Source of the DNA: an uncultured Bacteroides sp.
GTDB taxonomy: Bacteria; Bacteroidota; Bacteroidia; Bacteroidales; Bacteroidaceae
Direction of reading: 5' to 3'
Length of the DNA: 13,317 nucleotides
NCBI GenBank assembly: GCA_900557355.1
Contig: USSR01000120.1
Coordinates: forward strand, 1-13,317
Made by a program: the position numbers and the translations under genes. The notes under the pieces are model-generated. The model did not search any database, was not told the origin of the DNA, and saw only the letters and a list, made by a program, of their open reading frames with translations. Of the stretch, positions 1 through 7,684 are shown one piece after another (within the stretch, counting starts at the first letter, position 1; every line of letters starts with the position of its first letter).

Positions 1-242
1 GGACGATAAACCATGTGGCTCACACAATCACCACCAATTCCTCCATTATACATACGAAGAGGTAAATTGGGGAAGTGCGTCATGTAATACAGCCATATAT
101 AAGAATGATAATGCCCTCCTTCCGTTATACTATTTCCAAGAAAAACAATTCTGTCATTTGCTTTAAATGACGGAATTTGCTGCGCACTTACAGGAAACGA
201 TAAAATGCAACAGGTATATAATATAAATAGTATTTTCTTCAT
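1..242 (-). CDS. SGNH/GDSL-type hydrolase, N-terminal part (3' end outside window)
   Basis: Only the first 80 codons are visible; the gene runs off the left edge. The ATG at 242-240 is followed by MKK, a hydrophobic stretch and a probable signal peptidase I site after PVSA (residue 20), so the protein is predicted to be periplasmic or secreted. Residues 31-42 read RIVFLGNSITEG, the block I motif of SGNH hydrolases with GNS instead of GDS; Ser38 would be the nucleophile. Residues 66-72 (NGGIGGD) fit block II, which supplies the oxyanion-hole Gly. The family contains carbohydrate O-acetylesterases among others, so removal of O-acyl groups from the PUL glycan is the likely role. The catalytic Asp/His block lies outside the window. 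The gene starts 12 bp after the GH97 stop and so is likely translated from the same mRNA. Confidence 0.82.
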   Translation of the reverse strand, partial: MKKILFILYTCCILSFPVSAQQIPSFKANDRIVFLGNSITEGGHYHSYIWLYYMTHFPNLPLRMYNGGIGGDCVSHMVYR

Positions 243-254
243 TACTAAACCTTT

Positions 255-2228
255 TTATTCAACTGGAGTAAGAATTGCTGCCCAACCGCCACCTTTAGCC
301 ATGGTGATGTTAATTAGTTCATCTTTTGAAACCATTACTTCTTCTGTTTTAAAATCCGAGGCGTAAACGTCTGCATTCACACCGTCTTTGAAAATTTCCA
401 TTTTATATTTGGATGCTTCAAGGAAATCCAGTTTCACTTCAATATTACGGGCATTCCAGTCTGTTAAACCTGCCAAATACCAATTCTTACCATTCTTACG
501 GGCAATAACTAATTGTTCTCCGATTTTAGCTGTTATAGCTTTAGTATCTTCCCAAATGGTAGGTATACGGGAAATAAAAGAGGCAAATTCTGGAGCTTTA
601 TAATAATTTGAGGGAGAATCTGCTAACATTTGTAACGGGCTTTCATACACTACATATAAAGCTGCCTGATGGGCGCGTGTACCTAGACTGATCGGATGTA
701 CGAAATTGATGTAAAAGTCTTCCGCTGTTGCATTGTTTACTGCACCGGGAGTATAATCCATCGGACCGGCTACCATTCTTGTAAACGGAAGAATCAAGTC
801 ATGTACCGGATTAATATCTCTTGAATCCTTATCGTGCTCTAATCCAAGTACACCTTCAAAAGTCATCACATTGGGATATTTCTTCTGTAAACCGGAAGGT
901 TTGAAAGATCCATGGAAATCAACGAGTAATTTACGCTCCATTGCGGCTTTTCCTACCCGTTCGTAGAAATTAACCATATATTGATCCGAACGTTGCATAA
1001 AATCTACTTTTATACCTTTGATTCCCCATTTTTCATAAACATCCAGAATTTCGTCCAATTCTTTATCAAGTGGGTTCCATAAAGTCCATAATACAAGACC
1101 TACATTTCTTTCCTTTCCATATCGTACCAGTTCCGGTATATCCAATCCGGGTATTGGCTCCTTAATATTCCAGGTTCCGGCTGACCAACCTTCATCTAAT
1201 AAAATATATTCAATTCCGTATTTTGAAGCGAAATCAATGAAATATTTATAGGTATCCGTATTCACACCTGCCTTAAAATCTACCCCGTATACGTTCAATG
1301 TACTCCACCAATCCCAAGAAATCTTTCCGGGTTTTATCCAGTCTGTGTCTTGAGTAACAGATGGAGAGGCTAATTGATACACTAAGTTATTTTCAATAAC
1401 CGCTTTGTCGTCTTCGTTAATCATTAACACACGCCAAGGGAAAGTTCTTGTTCCTTCAGTTTCAGCAATGTAAGAGGCTTTCTCCAATAATACTTCGTCA
1501 CGGTCGGCACCTTCCTTTAAGGCACTTTTTAAAACTACAGGAGGAAATTCACCGGATAGCGTGTTATTACGATCACCCGTTAAAAATAGATTGGGATAAT
1601 CGAAAAGATCGGATTCCATAATAACAACTTTCGTTCCTTTAGGAGTAGAGAGGTAAATGGGTAGATAGCCTTTCATATCCTTAGTGAGCGAGGAGATGTT
1701 TAATTCATCAAAAATGGCTTCGCAGTGTGTGAGGTATTCTTGATTCTTTTCTCTTGGCCAATATAGCTTACACCCTTCAGTCCAGTTCTGTTCAATAGTT
1801 TCGGTATTAATAATAACTTTAGGTTGCTTTAATGAAGTCTCAAAACGATAAGCGGCTCCATTGTTATATACTCTGAAGACTATTGCGTAGTTACCTTTAC
1901 AAGTCAGAGTTAACTGGTTATATTGATCTTTGATAATTCTTTGTTTAAGTGGAATGACAGCTGTTTGCTCCGAATTTACTTTAAGTGTTTTAGCTTTTAT
2001 TACTTTCGGATTTACTCCCGGTTGTTCAGTCTGCCCTTCAATATCCATCTGCATCAGACTGGGATTTAGTATACGTTCACCATTGTAATTAATACTCCAA
2101 CTCAATTGTTTTCCGGCTGTTACCGTCACCTTGATTTTTCCATCCGGTGAACTTACAGTGTAGTTTTTGGCTTGAGTTACTATGCATGTGCATAAAATAA
2201 TGTGTAATAATATAAGTACTCGTTTCAT
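255..2228 (-). CDS. Glycoside hydrolase family 97, probable retaining (alpha-galactosidase-like) member
   Basis: The 657-residue length is normal for GH97, the SusB family of alpha-glucosidases and alpha-galactosidases. A signal peptide (residues 1-20, MKRVLILLH...VTQA) without a convincing lipobox predicts a periplasmic enzyme. Layout: N-terminal beta-sandwich about 23-290, TIM barrel about 300-560 (ISWDWW at 303-308, LLDEGWS at 343-349), C-terminal beta domain about 565-657. Asp409 in GIKVDFMQ sits at the strand-4 position where retaining GH97 enzymes carry the nucleophile (Asp415 in B. thetaiotaomicron BT1871), whereas inverting SusB has Gly there. Glu464 in GVLGLEHD is 55 residues further on, the same spacing as the BT1871 acid/base Glu470 as I recall it. 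The fold family is certain. The retaining mechanism is a strong inference, and alpha-galactosidase specificity is weaker because retaining GH97 enzymes vary in substrate. The gene lies 33 bp downstream of a GHL10 gene. Confidence 0.93.
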   Translation of the reverse strand: MKRVLILLHIILCTCIVTQAKNYTVSSPDGKIKVTVTAGKQLSWSINYNGERILNPSLMQMDIEGQTEQPGVNPKVIKAKTLKVNSEQTAVIPLKQRIIKDQYNQLTLTCKGNYAIVFRVYNNGAAYRFETSLKQPKVIINTETIEQNWTEGCKLYWPREKNQEYLTHCEAIFDELNISSLTKDMKGYLPIYLSTPKGTKVVIMESDLFDYPNLFLTGDRNNTLSGEFPPVVLKSALKEGADRDEVLLEKASYIAETEGTRTFPWRVLMINEDDKAVIENNLVYQLASPSVTQDTDWIKPGKISWDWWSTLNVYGVDFKAGVNTDTYKYFIDFASKYGIEYILLDEGWSAGTWNIKEPIPGLDIPELVRYGKERNVGLVLWTLWNPLDKELDEILDVYEKWGIKGIKVDFMQRSDQYMVNFYERVGKAAMERKLLVDFHGSFKPSGLQKKYPNVMTFEGVLGLEHDKDSRDINPVHDLILPFTRMVAGPMDYTPGAVNNATAEDFYINFVHPISLGTRAHQAALYVVYESPLQMLADSPSNYYKAPEFASFISRIPTIWEDTKAITAKIGEQLVIARKNGKNWYLAGLTDWNARNIEVKLDFLEASKYKMEIFKDGVNADVYASDFKTEEVMVSKDELINITMAKGGGWAAILTPVE

Positions 2229-2261
2229 TTTATATATTATATTTTATTGAATATTCTCTAT

Positions 2262-3560
2262 TTAAAGACTCTCTGCTCGTTGAATTCCTTCTTTAATGGG
2301 TGTCCATTGATTGAATTCTATTACTTGCACAATGTCAAACACCATTAATCCTTCGGATTGGGAAAGACAGACATAAACAGCATCTGCTATATTGTCCTTA
2401 TGATTTAAAGCATACAAAGTGCCATAGACTTTACATGCTCCATGAACAATGCGTTGTGCACGCGCTATTCCATATTCTATGGATTCGGGATCGTTCAATC
2501 CAAATATTTTGGTTAAATAAGTTCCACATAGAAAGGTGTCTAACAATCCGGCAAAACCTGTATTTTTATATTCAGGTGAAGCCCAACTGTATTCTTTGGA
2601 AAAATCGTATTCGGTGGATGCCCAATTTTGTCCTTGCCCATAAATAGCATGAATCCATGAGGCAGCCCAATATTCTAATTGAATATCCGGTTTAATGTTT
2701 TTAATTTCTGTGCGCACCCGTTCTACAAAATTACGTATGACCATAGAGCGGAACTCCCACCATTTCTTGTAATAAGTCCCTGTCCGTTTAGTGCCATCTG
2801 TATTCCAAATGAAAATATCATCCGGGAACCGATCTAATTGCTTTCCGATGTATTGTTCGAAAGCCGTTTTTGTTGCCTCCGAAAAATCACTTTCATCTCC
2901 CGGATAACGGCAATAGTCTAAGGCAAAACCATCAAAATTGTAATTTGTAACTAACTCTTTTATAAAATTCAGACAAAAGTCTTGTACTTCCGGTAAAACT
3001 GGGTTTAAAAAGGCGGAGACTTTTGTTTTATCGTCCTTAATATCTATCAAACCCTGATCTTTGGTATATTCCAAACAAGTTTTTCCATCCCATGTATCAT
3101 CACGGTACGCCATACCATTTTTAGAAGAAGGTAGGCCTGCCGTAAATATAGTAGCAGAGACCGTAACTTTAAGTTCACGTTTATGAGCCTCATCAATAAA
3201 AAATTGAAGATAATCCCAATCTCTTTCGATATGTGTATCGGCAAGATCGGTCAATGGGGTTAAATAGGAACTTTTAAACAGGGCATCGCCTTGTACAGGA
3301 CGCACATCGACTACAATTTTATTAAAACCTGTTGATTTGGCGAGATCAAGATAATATGTGATATTCTCTTTTTTTGAGAAACGTTCAAAATTTGCTTCTG
3401 CATCAAACCAGAGCATTTTTTCTTTTTCAGGAGTTGGTTCTTCCGGAATGACAGGAGTGGGAGGATTTGGCTCGGGAAGCTCGGATTCTACAGTCTTTGT
3501 AGAACAACTACTAAATGATAGAAGAAAAAAGAATAATAAAATGCTTGGAATGTATTTCAT
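2262..3560 (-). CDS. GHL10/COG1649 family glycoside-hydrolase-like lipoprotein (paralogue of the gene at 4700-5944)
   Basis: 432 residues. The signal sequence ends in LSFSSC, giving a lipidated Cys19, followed by an acidic, proline-rich tether (about residues 24-48). The protein is therefore predicted to be a lipoprotein, plausibly surface-exposed. The rest is a TIM-barrel-like domain of the GHL10 (DUF187/COG1649) group: WFDAEANF at 51-58, VDVRPVQGDALF at 84-95, LDYCRYPGD at 214-222 (family signature LDYxRYP, candidate catalytic Asp215), LEYWAASW at 295-302 (candidate Glu296), FDIVQVIE at 408-415. E. coli DigH (YddW), a relative, acts on glycan strands of peptidoglycan; most members are uncharacterised. 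It is about two thirds identical by eye to the protein at 4700-5944, so the pair arose by duplication. Automatic pipelines may call it alpha-amylase-like or family 10. The substrate is unknown. It starts 119 bp after the phosphodiester glycosidase gene, the longest gap in the operon. Confidence 0.85.
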   Translation of the reverse strand: MKYIPSILLFFFLLSFSSCSTKTVESELPEPNPPTPVIPEEPTPEKEKMLWFDAEANFERFSKKENITYYLDLAKSTGFNKIVVDVRPVQGDALFKSSYLTPLTDLADTHIERDWDYLQFFIDEAHKRELKVTVSATIFTAGLPSSKNGMAYRDDTWDGKTCLEYTKDQGLIDIKDDKTKVSAFLNPVLPEVQDFCLNFIKELVTNYNFDGFALDYCRYPGDESDFSEATKTAFEQYIGKQLDRFPDDIFIWNTDGTKRTGTYYKKWWEFRSMVIRNFVERVRTEIKNIKPDIQLEYWAASWIHAIYGQGQNWASTEYDFSKEYSWASPEYKNTGFAGLLDTFLCGTYLTKIFGLNDPESIEYGIARAQRIVHGACKVYGTLYALNHKDNIADAVYVCLSQSEGLMVFDIVQVIEFNQWTPIKEGIQRAESL

Positions 3561-3580
3561 ACTTTATTGTTTTTATTTCC

Positions 3581-3623
3581 CGACTTCAGGCTGATATTTA
3601 GAAAAAAATACAGTCTGAAATCG
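3581..3623. repeat. Imperfect inverted repeat (stem-loop) in the 119-bp intergenic gap
   Basis: Arms at 3581-3593 (CGACTTCAGGCTG) and 3611-3623 (CAGTCTGAAATCG) pair over 13 positions with one mismatch and one G/T wobble, around a 17-base A/T-rich loop. In the operon mRNA the wobble becomes an A/C mismatch, so the hairpin is weaker there. It lies about 20 bp upstream of the start of the GHL10 lipoprotein gene. No U-tract follows it on the minus strand, so it does not look like an intrinsic terminator. Possible roles are mRNA processing, transcript stability or translational control. Chance is also possible in AT-rich DNA. Confidence 0.45.
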
Positions 3624-3679
3624 AGAATAATAAGAAAGCTAAATAAAATAAATTTGTTATCCTAAAGATCTTTCGACCG

Positions 3680-4669
3680 TTATTTTAAAGCTACTGCCGT
3701 AGTTATAGCACGTTGGGCACCAGCACTTGGCTTTATCACCGGTTGACCGTTGACCAACATACAAGTTGAACCACCACCATCAAGATTCATAGCATCTACA
3801 CAACCTAAGCTCTTCAGGACATTAGCCATCATAGCCATATTCATACCTTTTACACCTTCCGTTACACTGCGGCCTTCACAAACGAAAAATATCACCTTAT
3901 TATTGGCTGTTACTCCGATAGCGGTTCTTGGATGATAACTTTCGGGAGCAACTCCACTTTCTTCATCAAAAAGTTCTTCAATAAAAGTATTTCTCACACT
4001 TCCGTCTTTCAACAGGATCGGTCCACCTCCAATCGCCGTTTCTGCATTTAATTTCACGCCTCTCGTCGGAAAATAAGCCGAAGGTGCAGGTTGAGGCTCA
4101 TAACCGGACTTATTGGGAGAAGGTTGTTCATAGGTATATGTCACACCATCAGTTGTTGTATAAGCCCAATCTGTGGAGAAATAGCCATTCTTTGACAGCT
4201 GAAAGATACCTCGTGTAGGATAATAACTCTTTTGAGAACGTATTTCCTCCTGCGAGTTCACAGCTAAGACCTCTCCTTCACGGCATAGCAAACTGACAGA
4301 CTTACCTGCTCCCATTACAAAATATCCACCATTCATAATTATCGGATATTTTTGTTGTTCTGCTTGCCAGATTTGATTGGGAGTCTTAGAATATATCAGG
4401 TCTCCTATAGTCGCAAAATTAGCTTTTGACATATCCGCAACAGCAATAAAAGCTATGGCTTTCATGCCTTCCAGTTCTGACGGAGATTTGTATACACTTA
4501 TGTATTCAGGTAATGTGCCAAACTCTGTTGTCTGTTTAACCCAGCCTAATGTTGTCGGATCAGGATCCGGCATTACCACCTTTTCATTATCATCATCTGA
4601 ACAACTTGTCGCAGACATGGCGGCAATCATGAAAAGAAGCCAATATTTTGATATATTTTTCATTATCAT
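3680..4669 (-). CDS. Phosphodiester glycosidase (NAGPA/DUF2233 family), surface lipoprotein
   Basis: 329 residues. The signal peptide ends at a lipobox giving Cys23, followed directly by SDDD, an acidic run of the kind that exports Bacteroides lipoproteins to the cell surface. The mature part carries the hallmarks of the NAGPA fold (PF09992): MNGGYF at 112-117, PTRG at 151-154 and again at 201-204, GGGPIL at 214-219, HPRTAIGV at 246-253, NLDGGGST at 295-302 and the end QRAITTAVAL. The human member is the mannose-6-phosphate uncovering enzyme, which removes GlcNAc from GlcNAc-1-phospho-6-mannose; a B. ovatus DUF2233 protein (BACOVA_00430) has a solved structure. The likely role is hydrolysis of a sugar-1-phosphodiester in the PUL glycan, but the exact sugar is unknown. 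Starts at Met1 (4669) and Met3 (4663) are both possible; neither alters the signal peptide. It sits between the two GHL10 genes, 30 bp downstream of the first. Confidence 0.9.
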   Translation of the reverse strand: MIMKNISKYWLLFMIAAMSATSCSDDDNEKVVMPDPDPTTLGWVKQTTEFGTLPEYISVYKSPSELEGMKAIAFIAVADMSKANFATIGDLIYSKTPNQIWQAEQQKYPIIMNGGYFVMGAGKSVSLLCREGEVLAVNSQEEIRSQKSYYPTRGIFQLSKNGYFSTDWAYTTTDGVTYTYEQPSPNKSGYEPQPAPSAYFPTRGVKLNAETAIGGGPILLKDGSVRNTFIEELFDEESGVAPESYHPRTAIGVTANNKVIFFVCEGRSVTEGVKGMNMAMMANVLKSLGCVDAMNLDGGGSTCMLVNGQPVIKPSAGAQRAITTAVALK

Positions 4670-4699
4670 ATCGATTTGATCGTAAATATTTATTTCTAG

Positions 4700-5944
4700 T
4701 TATCTTTGTGCTTCCGCACGTTCTATACCTTTTTGGATATCATCCCACAGATTCATTTCAATAACCTGTACTATGTCGAATATCATCAATCCTTCCGATT
4801 TCTCAAGACAAAGACTTACTGCATCGGCTATATTGGTTTTATGATTTAAAGCATATATCGTTCCGAATACTTTGCAATCATTACCAACCAATCTCTGTGC
4901 ACGGGCAATACCATACTCTATAGATTCCGGATCATCCATGCCATAGATACGCTCTAAATACGTTCCACATAAGAAGGTATCCAGATAAGGTGCAAATCCT
5001 GATTCATTGTAGGCTTCCGATCCCCACGGATAATTTAATGAGAAATCAGATTTTGGACTGGTCCAATTCTGCCCTTGTCCATAAATACCATGAATCCAGG
5101 AAGCGGCCCAATACTCTAGCTTTACTTTATTATTGATAGAATGAATTTCTTTACGTACCTCTTTCACAAAACTAGTGATAACATTAGCCCGGAATGCCCA
5201 CCATTCTTTATAATAAATTCCAGGATTTTTCGTTCCATCGGCATTCCAAGTGAAAATATCGTCTGGAAAGTTCCGGACTTTTTTTCCTAAGTAATGTTCA
5301 AAAGCTTTACGACTGTCAGCAGAGAAGTCACTATCATCTCCCGGATATCGACAATAATCTAATGCATAAGCATCAACATCATAGTTTCTCACTATTTCAC
5401 GAACAATACTTAAAGCAAATTTGCGGACATCTTTACGAACCGGATTTAAAAAAGCTCCTACTTTTTTCTTATCCTCTCTGATGTCAAGCATCTTTCCGTC
5501 AGGTGTATATTCCAAGCATGTTTTCCCATCCCAACGTGACTCATCATAGACCAGACCTTCGCGGGTAGCGGGATGTCCGGACGGAAACATTGCAGTGGAA
5601 ACAGTGACTTTTAATCCTAACCGACGAGCTTCATTGATAAAATACTGCAGGTAATCCCAGTCACGATGAATTACTTTACCATTCACTGTTGTAAGTGGAG
5701 GTAGAATTTTACTTTTATACAGTACTTCCCCGTATATAGGTTTGACGTCTACTACCACTTGATTGAATCCTACTGATTTAGCTTTTTCCAAATAGTAAGA
5801 AATAGAATCTTTAGAGGCAAAGCGTTCAAAATTAGCTTCTGCATCAAACCAAAGGTATTTAGGTTGTTCTTTGCCCCTGTTCCCGGCAAAGGAACAGGTA
5901 GCAAATAACAATAGAAAAAACGATATAATGCTTTTATTCAACAT
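4700..5944 (-). CDS. GHL10/COG1649 family glycoside-hydrolase-like protein, secreted (paralogue of the gene at 2262-3560)
   Basis: 414 residues. The signal peptide is MLNKSIISFFLLLF..CSFA with a likely signal peptidase I site after Ala20 (SFA/GN). Cys17 lies in a poor lipobox context (FATC), so this copy is more likely soluble in the periplasm than lipidated, unlike its paralogue. The barrel domain starts almost at once: YLWFDAEANFERF at 30-42, VVDVKPIYGEVLY at 64-76, LDYCRYPGD at 195-203 (candidate catalytic Asp196), LEYWAASW at 276-283 (candidate Glu277), FDIVQVIE at 389-396. All motifs match the paralogue, and the long proline-rich tether is absent. A GHL10 glycosidase acting on imported oligosaccharide is the best guess; the linkage cleaved is unknown. 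It starts 29 bp after the large DUF5018-like gene and ends 30 bp before the phosphodiester glycosidase. Confidence 0.85.
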   Translation of the reverse strand: MLNKSIISFFLLLFATCSFAGNRGKEQPKYLWFDAEANFERFASKDSISYYLEKAKSVGFNQVVVDVKPIYGEVLYKSKILPPLTTVNGKVIHRDWDYLQYFINEARRLGLKVTVSTAMFPSGHPATREGLVYDESRWDGKTCLEYTPDGKMLDIREDKKKVGAFLNPVRKDVRKFALSIVREIVRNYDVDAYALDYCRYPGDDSDFSADSRKAFEHYLGKKVRNFPDDIFTWNADGTKNPGIYYKEWWAFRANVITSFVKEVRKEIHSINNKVKLEYWAASWIHGIYGQGQNWTSPKSDFSLNYPWGSEAYNESGFAPYLDTFLCGTYLERIYGMDDPESIEYGIARAQRLVGNDCKVFGTIYALNHKTNIADAVSLCLEKSEGLMIFDIVQVIEMNLWDDIQKGIERAEAQR

Positions 5945-5973
5945 ATTTCAATTCTATATAATTAGGAGTATGC

Positions 5974-7272
5974 CTATTTCTCGTATTTTGTAAGTTCATA
6001 ACAACGAATACCTACACCATAACCGTAATAGAGATATAATGATTCTCCGTCATCACTTGGTGAACAAGTAGTCCAGATACAAGAGTTGGTAGTCCATGGC
6101 TCAATTGTTTCTGTGATAGGTAATGAATGATTACTAGACGGGTCTAGCAGGTGCAGTCCAACCCAGCCCCAACCACAAGTTATGGTTGCTCCGTACCATC
6201 TGCCATTAAATGGAATACCTCTACCGGAAATAAGTACATGATTTCCCCAGCCAGCGTATCCTTTCTTATTCCACATGTCTATATATGGACCTGTGATGCT
6301 GCTAAATGCCCCTGCCGTATTTGCTTTATAACCGATTTCCGGTCCCATTACACCTCCGGCATTCACTGCGTCTATTACGTAAAATGGTGGGTTATCCGAC
6401 ATGCCGAGTACAGCCACAATCTGTCGCCAGTTACTATCATTACTGGGACGACCGGTAACCAAGGTTGAAGTGCCTGTATATGTACCATTCTCAAATTTGT
6501 AAACTGCATGTGTACCTACACCATCAGGTTTAGAATCATAAACATATCCCACTTTGTCAATATCACCGATTGCAGAAACTTTATTTGCTCCGGGAGTTAC
6601 ATTAGCAACCTTTTGTGGAGCTCCCTCAACAGTAGTCCATCTGTATAATCCTACATTTTTTACTACACCGATCAAATTACCGGCGTCATCATTGACTAAC
6701 TGGCACAAAGAAGCGTCTATTCCTGTCACATTCAAAGTCTTATCTACTTTCTGCCCTGTATATTTATCATAGAAATTAAATTGGGTGTCTATTATATAAT
6801 TACCAAACACTGCACCGAAACCATCTTTGTTTTTATTAGATGGAGTGGGTACACTAATTTCCCATTTTTTGAAAAAATATTCAAAACCTTCTCCATCATT
6901 TACTTTTCCGCCATAAGTCCATTTTACGGTCCAGTCAGTGGTTGTGCCATCTTGCGCCTTCACTGTGTAATGTACATCTTTTGAAAAATCTTGAGGTACA
7001 TCGGGGGTAGGTGTAACTGTTGCATATGGAGAGATAAAGAAAGAACAAGTAACTCCATTGAGTTTGCTCAAATCTAAGTCCGGAGTAATCTTAAATTCAA
7101 TAATGTTACCATCCTTAACGGTACCCTGTTTATAATTACCCTCGCCCAATCTAACTTTGAATCCGGTTATATCAGTGTCAGAGTATAATGTTGGATTATC
7201 CGAGCATGCGGAAAATGCAACCATTGTTGCCATGACAGCAACTTGAAGCCAATTATGATATTTTATTTTCAT
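5974..7272 (-). CDS. Two-domain lipoprotein, DUF5018-like; probable surface glycan-binding protein
   Basis: 432 residues from the ATG at 7272. An in-frame ATG at 7308 would add 12 residues, overlap the upstream gene by 23 bp and spoil the signal peptide, so the internal start is preferred; an A-rich stretch with AAAAAAG precedes it. The lipobox AFSAC gives a lipidated Cys23. Residues about 34-119 form a small beta-sandwich-like domain (ITGFKVR..., then DFS and VKAQDGTT) resembling the neighbouring 125-residue protein and the DUF5018 N-terminal region. Residues about 125-432 are rich in Trp, Tyr and Gly, with many short beta-type segments, for example YRWTTVEG and YYGYGVGIRCYEL, and no catalytic motif I recognise. 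Position right after SusC/SusD and the lipoprotein nature suggest a surface glycan-binding protein, standing where SusE/SusF-type proteins stand in other PULs. The binding role is inferred; DUF5018 is recalled, not searched. Confidence 0.75.
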   Translation of the reverse strand: MKIKYHNWLQVAVMATMVAFSACSDNPTLYSDTDITGFKVRLGEGNYKQGTVKDGNIIEFKITPDLDLSKLNGVTCSFFISPYATVTPTPDVPQDFSKDVHYTVKAQDGTTTDWTVKWTYGGKVNDGEGFEYFFKKWEISVPTPSNKNKDGFGAVFGNYIIDTQFNFYDKYTGQKVDKTLNVTGIDASLCQLVNDDAGNLIGVVKNVGLYRWTTVEGAPQKVANVTPGANKVSAIGDIDKVGYVYDSKPDGVGTHAVYKFENGTYTGTSTLVTGRPSNDSNWRQIVAVLGMSDNPPFYVIDAVNAGGVMGPEIGYKANTAGAFSSITGPYIDMWNKKGYAGWGNHVLISGRGIPFNGRWYGATITCGWGWVGLHLLDPSSNHSLPITETIEPWTTNSCIWTTCSPSDDGESLYLYYGYGVGIRCYELTKYEK

Positions 7273-7285
7273 AACATCTACTTTT

Positions 7286-7663
7286 TTAATTATTTGGGTG
7301 TTTAGCAATCAAAGTATACTCCTTTTGCGTTCCATCACCTGCTACAATAGTTAGTTTAAATGGAGTAGATAAATCTTTAGCACCAGTCAATGAAGGATAA
7401 GCAAATGCTGCTACAGGCAAATTGGCTGTTATATATAATTCGCTCAATTTCACTTTTGCCGGAAGTTCGAAAGTTATATTTCCATTCTCTGATATGACCC
7501 CATCATAAGTAGTACCATCTTCCGGAGAATTAGCACGAACCATAATGGATATGATATCACAATCAGAATGATAATGGATATCATCATGCTTTTCACAAGA
7601 AGAAAAGGAAAAGCTAAATGCTATCATTAATATGATGTATGTAATTACTTTAAAATTTTTCAT
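7286..7663 (-). CDS. Small one-domain lipoprotein, DUF5018-N-like
   Basis: 125 residues. The signal sequence (MKNFKVITYI...FSFSSC) gives a lipidated Cys23 followed by EKHDD, an acidic pattern compatible with surface export. The mature part is a single beta-rich domain of about 90 residues: SDCDIISIMVR near 33-43, GNITFELPAKVKLSEL near 61-76, VAGDGTQKEYTL near 107-118. By eye it matches the N-terminal domain of the next gene product (same SD-DI-x-VR opening, central G-N-I-x-F strand, D-x-S turn and closing A-x-DGT strand at the same distance from Cys). It is either a stand-alone accessory domain or the remnant of a larger protein, but the reading frame is intact with its own start and stop. 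It lies 21 bp after susD-like and 13 bp before the next gene. Function is unknown; glycan binding or SusCD-complex accessory is inferred. Confidence 0.78.
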   Translation of the reverse strand: MKNFKVITYIILMIAFSFSFSSCEKHDDIHYHSDCDIISIMVRANSPEDGTTYDGVISENGNITFELPAKVKLSELYITANLPVAAFAYPSLTGAKDLSTPFKLTIVAGDGTQKEYTLIAKHPNN

Positions 7664-7684
7664 AACTATAATAATCTTTTAATA

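Noticed and set aside
3581..3623. Intrinsic terminator
   Set aside because: On the transcribed strand the stem has an A/C mismatch and is followed by GGGAAATAAAAAC rather than a U-tract; the downstream genes belong to the same locus.
2262..5944. The two GHL10 proteins as GH13 alpha-amylases
   Set aside because: They lack the GH13 conserved regions; the LDYxRYP and VRPxxGDALF-type motifs fit COG1649/GHL10.
4700..5944. Lipoprotein call for the first GHL10 copy based on Cys17
   Set aside because: The residues before it (FAT) fit a lipobox poorly and a good signal peptidase I site (SFA/GN) follows three residues later; it cannot be fully excluded.
7273..7308. Upstream start (7308) for the large DUF5018-like protein
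   Set aside because: It would add a charged 12-residue extension before an otherwise clean lipoprotein signal peptide and overlap the upstream gene by 23 bp.
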